Shown piece after piece: positions 25,759-33,413 of a stretch of DNA of 64,000 nt. How positions within the stretch are numbered: position 1 is the stretch's first letter; each line of letters opens with the position of its first letter. The notes under the pieces are model-generated. The model ran no database searches, was not told the origin of the DNA, and saw nothing but the letters and a program-made list of their open reading frames with translations. The stretch spans positions 21,733 through 85,732 of the forward strand of contig NYUD01000066.1 in NCBI GenBank assembly GCA_002683825.1, written 5' to 3'. Made by a program: the position numbers and the translations under genes. Source of the DNA: Planctomycetota bacterium. GTDB taxonomy: Bacteria; Planctomycetota; UBA1135; GCA-002686595.

Positions 25759-26493
25759 ATGTATGAGCTCTGTGACGTCTCGCGCTCCTTCGACGGCACC
25801 GCGGTGGTGGAGCGGGTCGATCTCGCCATCGAGGCCGGGAAGACCACGGTCCTGATCGGCCCCAGCGGGTGCGGGAAGTCGACCCTGCTGCGCCTGATGC
25901 TGGGCCTGATCGCCCCCGGCTCGGGGACGGTGAAGTTCGAGGGCGCGCAGGTCACGCCGCTCTCCGCTCCCGCCCTGCGCCGGCGCATGGGTTACGTCAT
26001 CCAGGGCGGCGGGTTGTTCCCGCACCTCACGGCGCGCGAGAACGTCGCGCTCCTGGCGCGTCACCTGGGCTGGGAGCGGGAACGCATCGACGCGCGCATC
26101 GAATCCCTGGCGCGCCTGGCGCAGATCGCTCCGGACGTCTGGGAGCGCTACCCGATCCGGATCAGCGGCGGCCAGCAACAACGCATCGCCCTCCTGCGCG
26201 CCTTGATGCTCGACCCGGACGTGCTGCTGCTGGACGAACCTCTCGGCGCGCTGGACCCGATCGTGCGCGCCGACCTGCAGGAAGAGCTGAAAGAGGTCTT
26301 CGACACGCTGCGAAAGAGCGTCGTGCTGGTCACGCACGACATGAGCGAGGCCGCGTTCTTCGCCGACACGATCGTCTTGATGAAGCGGGGCCGCATCGTC
26401 CAGAGCGGCACCTTTCGCGAGCTCGACGAATCCCCCGAGGACCCCTTCGTCACGCGCTTCATTCGCGCCCAGCGGAGCTTTGCAGCGGGATGA
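25759..26493 (+). CDS. ABC transporter ATP-binding protein (OpuCA/EgtV-like, betaine-type)
   Basis: A 244-residue ATPase with Walker A (GPSGCGKST, residues 35-43), Q-loop (VIQGGGLFPHLT), signature ISGGQQQR, Walker B (VLLLDEPLGALDP) and H-loop (VTHDMSEA). The pattern fits the osmoprotectant/betaine (OpuC, ProV) branch, but there is no C-terminal CBS domain pair. Its stop overlaps the start of the permease fusion gene (ATGA at 26490-26493), so the two are translationally coupled subunits of one importer. The downstream context, convergent with egtD, suggests ergothioneine or a related betaine as a possible substrate. Confidence 0.93.
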   Translation: MYELCDVSRSFDGTAVVERVDLAIEAGKTTVLIGPSGCGKSTLLRLMLGLIAPGSGTVKFEGAQVTPLSAPALRRRMGYVIQGGGLFPHLTARENVALLARHLGWERERIDARIESLARLAQIAPDVWERYPIRISGGQQQRIALLRALMLDPDVLLLDEPLGALDPIVRADLQEELKEVFDTLRKSVVLVTHDMSEAAFFADTIVLMKRGRIVQSGTFRELDESPEDPFVTRFIRAQRSFAAG

Positions 26494-28016
26494 GAAAGCG
26501 CACGGCAGCTCTTCTGGCCGTGGTCCTGGTGGCGGCCCTCGTGCCGCTCTCTTCACCGGTGGATGCCCCGCGCGTCGGCTCGAAGAAGTTCACCGAGTCG
26601 GTGATCCTGGGCGAGCTGGTGGCCGCGGCCGCGAGCGGCGCGGGCGTGGAGGTGCTGCACGCGCGCGAGCTGGGGGGCACGCGCATCCTGTTCCAGGCCC
26701 TGCTCTCGGGCGAGATCGACGTCTACCCCGAATACACCGGGACCATCGCGAAGGAGATCCTGGCCGGAGAGGGAATCGAGGGCGAAGGTGAGCTGCGCTC
26801 GCGGCTCCTCGAGGACGGCGTGATCGTGTCGCGGCCCTTCGGTTTCAACAACGGCTACGCCATCGGCATGCTCGAGGAAAGAGCGCAGAAGCTCGGCATT
26901 CGCACCGTGTCCGACCTCGCCTCCCATCCCGATCTCGTCTTCGGTTTCAGCAACGAGTTCATGGATCGTGAGGACGGCTGGCCCGCGTTGCAGAGGGTCT
27001 ACGGCCTGGCGCAACGGGACGTGTCGGGCATGGACCACGACCTGGCCTACCGTCAGCTCGCGAGCGGTTCGATCGACGCGATGGAGGTCTACACGACCGA
27101 CGCGGGCATCCGCTACCACGGCATCCGCACCCTGGAGGACGACCGCGGCCACTTCCCGCTCTACCAGGCGCTGCTCTTGTACCGCGCGGACCTGGCCGAG
27201 CGCGAGCCGCAGATGGTGGCGGCGATGCTGGCGCTCGAGGAGAGAATCTCCGAGGAGGAGATGATGGCGCTGAACGCCGCCGCCCAGCTCGAGCGCATTC
27301 CCGAACGCGAGGTGGCGGCGAGCTTCATCGCGCGGGAGCTCGGTGTCGAGGTCGAGCTGGAGACGCAGACGCGCTGGGACCGCCTGTGCAAGCACACCCT
27401 GGAGCATTTGGAGCTGGTGCGCCGCTCCTTCTTGCTGGCCGTTCTGTGCGGTCTCCCCCTGGGCATCTTGGCCGCCAAGAAGCGGCGCGCCGGTCAGCTC
27501 ATCCTGGCCGTGGTGGGCGTGATCCAGACCATTCCGGCCCTGGCCCTTCTGGTCGTGCTGATCGAGCCCGCCGCCGCGCTGGGTCTCACCGGCGTCGGCA
27601 CCGGATCGGCGGCCGCCATCTGCGCCCTGTTCCTCTACAGCCTCTTGCCGATCGTGCGCAACACCTGCGAGGGTCTACGCGGCATCCCGCCCGAACTGCG
27701 CGAGTCCGCCGAGGCGCTCGGTCTGCCGCCGGCCGCGCGCCTGCGTCTCGTCGAGCTCCCGCTGGCGTCGCGCACGATCCTGGCGGGCCTGAAGACCGCC
27801 GCGATCCTCAACGTCGGTTTCGCGACCCTGGGCGCCTTGATCGGCGCCGGCGGTTATGGACAGCCGATCCTCACGGGCATCCGGCTCGACGACTACGCGC
27901 TCATCCTCGAGGGAGCGCTTCCCTCCGCGGCCCTGGCGCTCCTCGTCCAGGCGCTGTTCGAGCTCTGCGACCGAATCGTGATCCCCGCGGGGCTCAGGCT
28001 GTCGAGCCAGGGCTGA
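26490..28016 (+). CDS. Fused substrate-binding protein and permease of a betaine-type ABC importer
   Basis: A 508-residue fusion. A signal sequence or first helix (residues 6-22) is followed by an OpuAC/ProX-type binding domain (RVGSKKFTESVILGELVAAA, GEIDVYPEYTGTI, SGSIDAMEVYTTDAGI) to about 285. The permease domain follows (VRRSFLLAVLCGLPLGILAA, then the EAA-like loop ELRESAEALGLPPAARLRLVE). The binding-domain-first order is the reverse of the permease-then-binding-domain order known for OpuB/OpuC-type fusions and EgtU. The 3' end overlaps the convergent egtD by 23 bases. Substrate: glycine betaine, choline or, from context, ergothioneine/selenoneine (inference). Confidence 0.9.
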   Translation: MRKRTAALLAVVLVAALVPLSSPVDAPRVGSKKFTESVILGELVAAAASGAGVEVLHARELGGTRILFQALLSGEIDVYPEYTGTIAKEILAGEGIEGEGELRSRLLEDGVIVSRPFGFNNGYAIGMLEERAQKLGIRTVSDLASHPDLVFGFSNEFMDREDGWPALQRVYGLAQRDVSGMDHDLAYRQLASGSIDAMEVYTTDAGIRYHGIRTLEDDRGHFPLYQALLLYRADLAEREPQMVAAMLALEERISEEEMMALNAAAQLERIPEREVAASFIARELGVEVELETQTRWDRLCKHTLEHLELVRRSFLLAVLCGLPLGILAAKKRRAGQLILAVVGVIQTIPALALLVVLIEPAAALGLTGVGTGSAAAICALFLYSLLPIVRNTCEGLRGIPPELRESAEALGLPPAARLRLVELPLASRTILAGLKTAAILNVGFATLGALIGAGGYGQPILTGIRLDDYALILEGALPSAALALLVQALFELCDRIVIPAGLRLSSQG

Positions 28017-28983
28017 AGAGCTCGAGCGAGAAGCGCCCGCCCGCGTCGCTCCAGTGCTCGACGCGCTCGAACCCGCTCCTGGCCGCAAGCTCGTCGATCT
28101 CCCCGGGCGAGTACTTGTGCGAGTCCTCGGTGTGGATGTGCTCGCCGTCGGTGAACTCGAACTCGACCTCGAGCGCCGCGATGCGCACGCGCTGATCGCG
28201 CAGGCTCACCAGGTTCGTGACGACGCGGCCGGCCTCGACCTCGTAGAGCACCTCGTGGGTGAAGGCATCGAGATCGAAGTCGCCGCCGAGCTCGGCGTTG
28301 ATGCGCGAAAGAACGTTCAGGTTGAAGCGCGCCGTCACTCCTCCAGGATCGTCATAGGCCGCTTCCAGGGTCTCTTTGTCCTTGCGCAGGTCGACGCCCA
28401 TCAGCAGGTGGTCGTCGCGCGTCATGTGGCGGCGGATCTCGCGCAGGAAAGCCTCGCCCCCGGGGCGGTCGAGGTTGCCGATGTTGGAGCCGAGCCACAG
28501 GACCAGCTTCTTCTTCTCCGAATTGGCGGCCATCCACTCGAAACCGCGGCGGTACTCGCCGGCGATGCCGGTGACCGAAAGTCCCTCGTACGCCGCCAGC
28601 AGGTCCCGCGCGCCGGAGCGGATGGCCGAGGGCGAGATGTCCACCGAGACGTAATCCAGCTCGGAGGTCGACTCCAGAAAAGCGTCGATCAAGAGCCGTG
28701 TCTTGATCGAGTTCCCGCTGCCGAGCTCGACGCAGGTCACGCCGCTGCCGACCAGCTCGACGATGCGCGGCGAGCGAACTTCGAGGATCTCCGTCTCGGC
28801 CCGGGTCGGGTAGTACTCCTTGAGCTCGCAGATCTCCTCGAAGATCCTCGAACCCTTCTCGTCGTACAACCAACGACACGCGATGCGCCTGGGGGCAGAG
28901 CGCAGCCCCTCCTCGATGTCGGCCGCGAATTCCGCCCGCGTGTCGGTGGGCACATCGCCGATAAGCGTAAATCGTTCCCCCAT
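27994..28983 (-). CDS. egtD: L-histidine N-alpha-methyltransferase (EgtD)
   Basis: A 329-residue member of the EgtD family, which trimethylates histidine to hercynine, the shared precursor of ergothioneine and selenoneine. Diagnostic segments are YDEKGSRIFEEICELKEYYP, the SAM site ELGSGNSIKTRLL, LVLWLGSNIGN, GVDLRKDKETLEAAYDD, and FNLNVLSRINAELGG near the hercynine-binding region. ATG at 28983 follows the senB-like gene by four bases on the same strand, so senA, senB and egtD form a single transcript. The 3' end overlaps the convergent permease gene by 23 bases. Confidence 0.94.
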   Translation of the reverse strand: MGERFTLIGDVPTDTRAEFAADIEEGLRSAPRRIACRWLYDEKGSRIFEEICELKEYYPTRAETEILEVRSPRIVELVGSGVTCVELGSGNSIKTRLLIDAFLESTSELDYVSVDISPSAIRSGARDLLAAYEGLSVTGIAGEYRRGFEWMAANSEKKKLVLWLGSNIGNLDRPGGEAFLREIRRHMTRDDHLLMGVDLRKDKETLEAAYDDPGGVTARFNLNVLSRINAELGGDFDLDAFTHEVLYEVEAGRVVTNLVSLRDQRVRIAALEVEFEFTDGEHIHTEDSHKYSPGEIDELAARSGFERVEHWSDAGGRFSLELFSPGSTA

Positions 28984-28987
28984 CGCC

Positions 28988-29944
28988 TCAGTCCTCTAAC
29001 TCAGCCATGAGCTGCGTCCACGCGGCGAGCTCGTGTTCGGGTTGCACCAGCTGTGCCCGCTCGTCGCAATGCGTCGCGAGCGAGCGGTAGAAAGCGGGGT
29101 CGGTCTCCGCGCGCCGGATCAGGCGCGCCAGGTCCTCGGTGTCACCGACGGGGAAGTAGCCCGGGTAGTCCTCTCCCAGAAGACCGATCGAACCGGGGAT
29201 GTGCGTCGAGACGGTGGGCACGCCCAGGGCCAGCGCCTCGCACACCGCGTTCGCGCCGCCTTCCATCCGCGAGGTGATCGCGTGCAGGTGAGAGGCTGCG
29301 AGGGTGCGCAAGGTCTCGTCGTGCGGGAGGGCCCCGCGCCAGACGTAGCGCGGGTTCTGCTTCTCCTCCGCGCGCGCCGCCTCGGCCATCCCCTCCTCGA
29401 GTGCATCGCCCAGGTGAGAGACGCGGACGCGGGAGGTCGAGGGCAGGAGCCGCGCGGCCCGGGCCGTGCGCAGGGGATCCTTCACCCGGCGCAGATGCCC
29501 GATGACGCACACCTCGAAGCTCGTCTCCGGACGCGGGGGGAGGTCTCCGGGCGGCTCGACGGACTGGTAGATGACGCGCGTGCGCGAACGCAGGTGCTCC
29601 GCCAGCGCGTCGGGCGCCGCGCCCTGCAGTGCGATCAGGCGCGTCGCCAGCTCGAGCGAATGCCGCGCATCCGGGTCGTGCTCGATGTCGGAATACAGAT
29701 CCGTTCCGGTCAACGCGACCAGGATCGGCCGCGCCGGGTGCGCCTCGTGAAAACGCACGACCGACGGGGCGCTGCGGCGAGCGTGGAGCGCGATGAAGAG
29801 GTCGCACGGCTGTCCGTCGTAACTCTCCGCGAGGCTGACGCGGTGTCCGAGCCGACCCAACATGGCGGCCCAGCGGCGCGCGGTGATCGCGTTGCCGGTC
29901 AGGCCGTCGGGCGCGGCGGGCGTGGCGATGAGCACGTCTCGCAT
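28988..29944 (-). CDS. senB: Glycosyltransferase resembling selenosugar synthase SenB
   Basis: A 318-residue GT4-like glycosyltransferase. Its sequence follows the pattern I associate with the TIGR04348/SenB group: GNAITARRWAAMLGRLGHRV, DLFIALHARRSAPSVVRF, VALTGTDLYSD, VIYQSVEPPG, GHLRRVKDPLRTARAARLL, ITSRMEGGANAVCEAL and a PGSIGLLGEDYPGYFP end. SenB makes a selenium-carbon bond by joining selenophosphate to a UDP-sugar, giving a 1-seleno-sugar. The start codon overlaps the stop of the senA-like gene (ATGA at 29941-29944), and egtD follows four bases after its stop. The name rests on pattern and context, not on a search. Confidence 0.82.
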   Translation of the reverse strand: MRDVLIATPAAPDGLTGNAITARRWAAMLGRLGHRVSLAESYDGQPCDLFIALHARRSAPSVVRFHEAHPARPILVALTGTDLYSDIEHDPDARHSLELATRLIALQGAAPDALAEHLRSRTRVIYQSVEPPGDLPPRPETSFEVCVIGHLRRVKDPLRTARAARLLPSTSRVRVSHLGDALEEGMAEAARAEEKQNPRYVWRGALPHDETLRTLAASHLHAITSRMEGGANAVCEALALGVPTVSTHIPGSIGLLGEDYPGYFPVGDTEDLARLIRRAETDPAFYRSLATHCDERAQLVQPEHELAAWTQLMAELED

Positions 29945-31200
29945 CAAGCGTCCAGGGCGCAGGTGCGCAGGCCGGAAAAGACGTCGCGGCGCCAGGGCTG
30001 GAAGAAGTTGCGCAGGCTCGGGCGCATCATGCGCGCGCGCGTGGCCCACGAACCTCCGCGCAGGACCTTGCGCGTGTGAAACGAGGTCTTGGAGAAGTCC
30101 TCGTACATGTCGGGGACGAAGTCGGGATAGGGCGCGAAGGTGGAGGAGGTCCACTCCCACACGTTGCCCATCATCTGCCGGCAGCCCTCCGGCGTGTCGG
30201 CGCCGGCGAAGGCGTTGACGTCGACCGGACCGCCGCCGCGCCAGTCGAAGCAGGCCGTCTCAGCGTTCCAGGCTGCGGCGGCCATCTCCCACTCCGCCTC
30301 GGTCGGCAGCCGGCGGTCGGCCCAGCGCGCGAAGGCGTCGGCCTCGTACCACGAAAGGTGCTGCATCGCGCGGGTGGGGTCGATGGCGCTCCAGCGATCG
30401 AAGTGTCGCCGTTCGAGCTCGCCCGAGGGCGAGCGGCGCCAGTAGAGCGGCAGCCCGGCCTTCTCGGCCCGCACCCAGGCCCAGCCCTCCTCGCTCCACA
30501 GCTCGGCTCGCGTGTAGCCCGAGTCCCCCACGAAGGCGGCCAGCTCGCCCTCGCTGACGGCGGTCTTCGAGATACGGAAGGGCTTCACCTCGACCGGGTG
30601 GGCCCACTTCTCGTTGTCGAAGCAGAACCCGCTTCCGCGCCGCGCACCCAGAAGGTGCGTCCCGCCCTCGATTGGAGCGTCTCCACGCGCCGCTTCCGTA
30701 CTCGCTTCGATCCCGGTCGCGACGTCGAGCTCCGGCAACACACAGCCGAGCGCCTGTCGCGTGTAGGTGATCGCCTCGGTGTGCATGTCCTCGTGATAGA
30801 CCGAGTACTCGATGAAGTAGCGCACGCGCTCATCCTCGACGCCCTTCTCGATCAGCTCGAGCACGCCGTCACGCACTGCGGTGACGTAGGCCAGGCACCC
30901 TTCGCGGTCCGGCACCGGCAGGTTCCAGCGATCCTTGTGCGCGATGGAGATCGAGTCGAAGAGCGCGTCGGAGTCCGGCCTGAGCGGTTCGCGACCCGCG
31001 CCCCGGCGCAGTACCCAGTACTCCTGAAAGTAGGCGGCGTGGCAGAGCTCCCACAGGAGCGGATTGATCGTCGGCAGGTAAGGGACGCTCAATTCGGCGT
31101 CGCAGAGGTCCGAGATCAACTCCAGCGAGCGCGCACGCGCGTCGCGGACGTGTTCGCTCGAGCAGCATGTGAGCGCCGACATGGTGCCCATGCTCATCAT
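29944..31200 (-). CDS. senA: SenA/EgtB-type non-haem iron Se/S-C bond-forming enzyme
   Basis: A 418-residue protein with an N-terminal DinB-like domain and C-terminal FGE-sulfatase fold. Iron ligands are visible: His near 51 (LLWELCHAAYF) and the HX3HXE motif in YHEDMHTEAIT near 133-139. The FGE fold shows RLPTEAEWEMAA, GNVWEWTSS and RGGSW. The segment TINPLLWELCHAAYFQEYWVL matches SenA better than classical EgtB, which has an SPxxWHLAH-type wording. The neighbour is SenB-like. SenA joins hercynine and a selenosugar; EgtB would use a cysteine thiol. Start is among ATG codons at 31200, 31197, 31191 and 31182. No selD/senC is visible nearby. Confidence 0.82.
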   Translation of the reverse strand: MMSMGTMSALTCCSSEHVRDARARSLELISDLCDAELSVPYLPTINPLLWELCHAAYFQEYWVLRRGAGREPLRPDSDALFDSISIAHKDRWNLPVPDREGCLAYVTAVRDGVLELIEKGVEDERVRYFIEYSVYHEDMHTEAITYTRQALGCVLPELDVATGIEASTEAARGDAPIEGGTHLLGARRGSGFCFDNEKWAHPVEVKPFRISKTAVSEGELAAFVGDSGYTRAELWSEEGWAWVRAEKAGLPLYWRRSPSGELERRHFDRWSAIDPTRAMQHLSWYEADAFARWADRRLPTEAEWEMAAAAWNAETACFDWRGGGPVDVNAFAGADTPEGCRQMMGNVWEWTSSTFAPYPDFVPDMYEDFSKTSFHTRKVLRGGSWATRARMMRPSLRNFFQPWRRDVFSGLRTCALDA

Positions 31201-31389
31201 CGAATTCGAGGGTGTCAACGACCGAGGACGAATATGGAGTCAGGCTCGATCCCCCGAACAATCGAGCCCGGCTCGGCTGTCCAAAAGGGTTGGGAATCCC
31301 GGGGGTGTTTCTTGGCGACGATTTACGCGGCTTGTGGACCCTGAACCGAGAACATCCCCAGGTCTGAAAAACGCCGAGGTGTTCGGGCG

Positions 31390-33033
31390 CTATCCGCCCG
31401 AGGTGTCCTGTCCTGTCCTGGCGAATTGACGCCAGGCGTCGTCGATCATCTTGAAGACGTCCTGGCCCTCGATCTCGAACAGGTCTTCCGACACCTCGCG
31501 CCAGTCGCTGACCAGCTTGTTGCGGTTGGCGCTGAACCTGGCGCCGGCGCGCAGCCACTCCTGTCCGACCTTGCCCTTCTTGCGACACAGATAGTCGTAG
31601 AAGCTCCAGCCCTTGGCGAGGTCGGCATTGTTCAGCTCGAACAGCCTCTTCAGTGCGAGGACTTCGATCTTGGGGCCTTCCTCGAGCGCCATCGCGTTGA
31701 AGACCTCGCGCGTGCCGCGCATTGCCGTCTTCACGCCCTCTTCGAGATCGGGCGATTCCTTCGGCGGCAGGCGGTACCTGCGCACGTCTTCTTCGCGGTA
31801 GGTAAAGCAATGGGTCGAGTTGCGCCCCAGCATCTCCAGCGAGACATGGTAGGCGACCGCCTCGGGCAGCCACGCCATCTGTTCGAACCCACCGCCGGCG
31901 TTGTACTGAAAGCTGGCGAGCGCGTGACCGACGTGGTGGGTCACGATGCCCTCGAGGTCGGACGATTTGCCCAACGTCATGTACGAGAGCTTGCGGTGCG
32001 GCGCCAACAGGCGGTGCCGGCTCATGTGCCCCTCGAGCCTCTTGTCGCGGAACTTGCCCCAGTTGCGTTTGTAGTACACCTCGAGGAATTGCTCGTACGA
32101 GCGCTTGTGTTCGAACGGGCCGAAGAAGTACTCGATGCAGAGGCCGTCCGGGATGTTGTCCGTGAAGGTGACGGCGTCCATGTAGGGATCGACGTACTCG
32201 ATCTTGAACCCGTCGATCGACGTCTCGGCCAGCTCGAGCAGGCCGCGGACCTGATCCTCGCCGAGCCCCTGCTCGCCGGTCACGTAGACGATGCGGCAGT
32301 GGGTGCTCTCCATCACGGCGAACTCCTGGATGCCGTTCGTGATCTCCCGGGAGGCCTCGATCAGGTCCTCCGGCGTCTCGATGTCGTGGATCGACTCGAT
32401 GGCTGCACGCAGGCGGTACTCCTGCGCTTGCTTGACGATGATCTTCTCTTCCTTCTTGATGGCCTTCGCGAGCTTCTCCGCAGCCTTCACGTAGCAGGTG
32501 CTCTCGAGCCACTTGTGCAGCCGCGTGTTCGCGCTGACGAAACGCATGTGCCGGCGGAACCACTCGGCCGAGCCCTTCTTCTCCGCGTCGCGCTCACGCT
32601 TGATCTCGTCGACGATCTCGCTGCGGATGCCGTACTCCTCCGAGAGTCCGCCGAAGGTCTGGCCATCGCGTGAGAACCAGCCGACGCTCTTGATGTACAG
32701 CCCGTTGATGCCGAGGACCCACTTCTTGTTGGTGGGAACCAGCTCGCCGCGCCTCAGCTTGTACGGCACGAGCTTCGGATCGCCGGAGTCCGCGATCCAG
32801 ACCTCGTTGCGAGCCGGGCTGTAGTTCCACTTCTTCGTCGCCTCGTCGAGGCTGATCGAGCCATCTCTGGCCTCACAGATGATGACCTTCTTGCCACTCC
32901 ACTCGGTCAGGTACTTCTCGAGCTTGTCTTGCCTGTCCTCCTTGATCTGAATGCGCAAGAGCTGCGCGAAAGCCTCGGAGGTCGTGGCGAACAGGACCAG
33001 GGGGAGCAACAAGAACGAACGGGAGAGTGACAT
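31390..33033 (-). CDS. Secreted DUF1570-like protease homologue with degenerate zinc motif
   Basis: A 547-residue exported protein (signal MSLSRSFLLLPLVLFATTSE, cleavage near AFA-Q). The N-terminal third resembles the start of the gene at 44938-46605 (IRIQIKEDR, then a WFRRHMRF charged helix). The C-terminal part has the DUF1570/peptidase-MA layout, but the catalytic motif reads THHVGHAL (about 363-369), where HExxH should have Glu in second position. The later WLPEAVAYHVS keeps the third-ligand Glu. It is probably catalytically inactive or uses different chemistry. ATG at 33033 gives the signal peptide; upstream codons do not. Confidence 0.78.
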   Translation of the reverse strand: MSLSRSFLLLPLVLFATTSEAFAQLLRIQIKEDRQDKLEKYLTEWSGKKVIICEARDGSISLDEATKKWNYSPARNEVWIADSGDPKLVPYKLRRGELVPTNKKWVLGINGLYIKSVGWFSRDGQTFGGLSEEYGIRSEIVDEIKRERDAEKKGSAEWFRRHMRFVSANTRLHKWLESTCYVKAAEKLAKAIKKEEKIIVKQAQEYRLRAAIESIHDIETPEDLIEASREITNGIQEFAVMESTHCRIVYVTGEQGLGEDQVRGLLELAETSIDGFKIEYVDPYMDAVTFTDNIPDGLCIEYFFGPFEHKRSYEQFLEVYYKRNWGKFRDKRLEGHMSRHRLLAPHRKLSYMTLGKSSDLEGIVTHHVGHALASFQYNAGGGFEQMAWLPEAVAYHVSLEMLGRNSTHCFTYREEDVRRYRLPPKESPDLEEGVKTAMRGTREVFNAMALEEGPKIEVLALKRLFELNNADLAKGWSFYDYLCRKKGKVGQEWLRAGARFSANRNKLVSDWREVSEDLFEIEGQDVFKMIDDAWRQFARTGQDTSGG

Positions 33034-33413
33034 GTCGAACAACCCGAGCGGAGGAATCGGAGAAACGCCGGCGCGCGGATTATCGGCCTCCTTTCGCTTG
33101 CCGAAAGGACTCGGGAGCGGGAAAGGACTGTACCCAAAAGCCCGAGAGCGGGGATGTCGGTTCAGGTTCCACAGGGGGCGCAAGACGCCGCCAAGCGATC
33201 CCCCAGGGGACGATTTCCGGCCCCCTCCCACCCCGGAGACCGGCGTCGGGGAGGTGATGGAGATCGAGCCGGCAAGAACACCCCCGCCGGAGGATTAGGT
33301 GCTCCAGCGGGGTCTTGAGGTGGGCGCCGGCACCTGAACCACGTCAAGGCCACACGGGTGGAGGACATCCAGGACCCAGGCTAGCCGGGGATGGACGCCC
33401 GCGGGCCGCGACT
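33034..33413. other. Intergenic region with large inverted repeat and dispersed element
   Basis: 380 bases between two minus-strand genes. A minus-strand dispersed element (33241-33290) reads GGGGGTGTTCTTGCCGGC, then ACCTCCCCGACGCCGG. Its start pairs with 33302-33317: CAAGAACACCCCCGCCGGAG at 33273-33292 opposite CTCCAGCGGGGTCTTG, a nearly complete stem with a 9-base loop. A smaller stem, CCTTTCG/CGAAAGG, is at 33090-33108 in the leader of the gene ending at 33033. No gene recognised. Confidence 0.6.

Noticed and set aside
29944..31200. Classical EgtB (ergothioneine synthase) assignment
   Set aside because: Not fully excluded, but the SenB-like neighbour and the INPLLWELCH wording favour SenA; left as the stated alternative.
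30869..32563. 564-residue minus-strand open frame spanning senA and the DUF1570-like gene
   Set aside because: It crosses two supported genes in a different frame and shows no domain.
31390..33033. Active zinc metalloprotease call
   Set aside because: The HExxH motif is HHVGH, so the catalytic Glu is absent.
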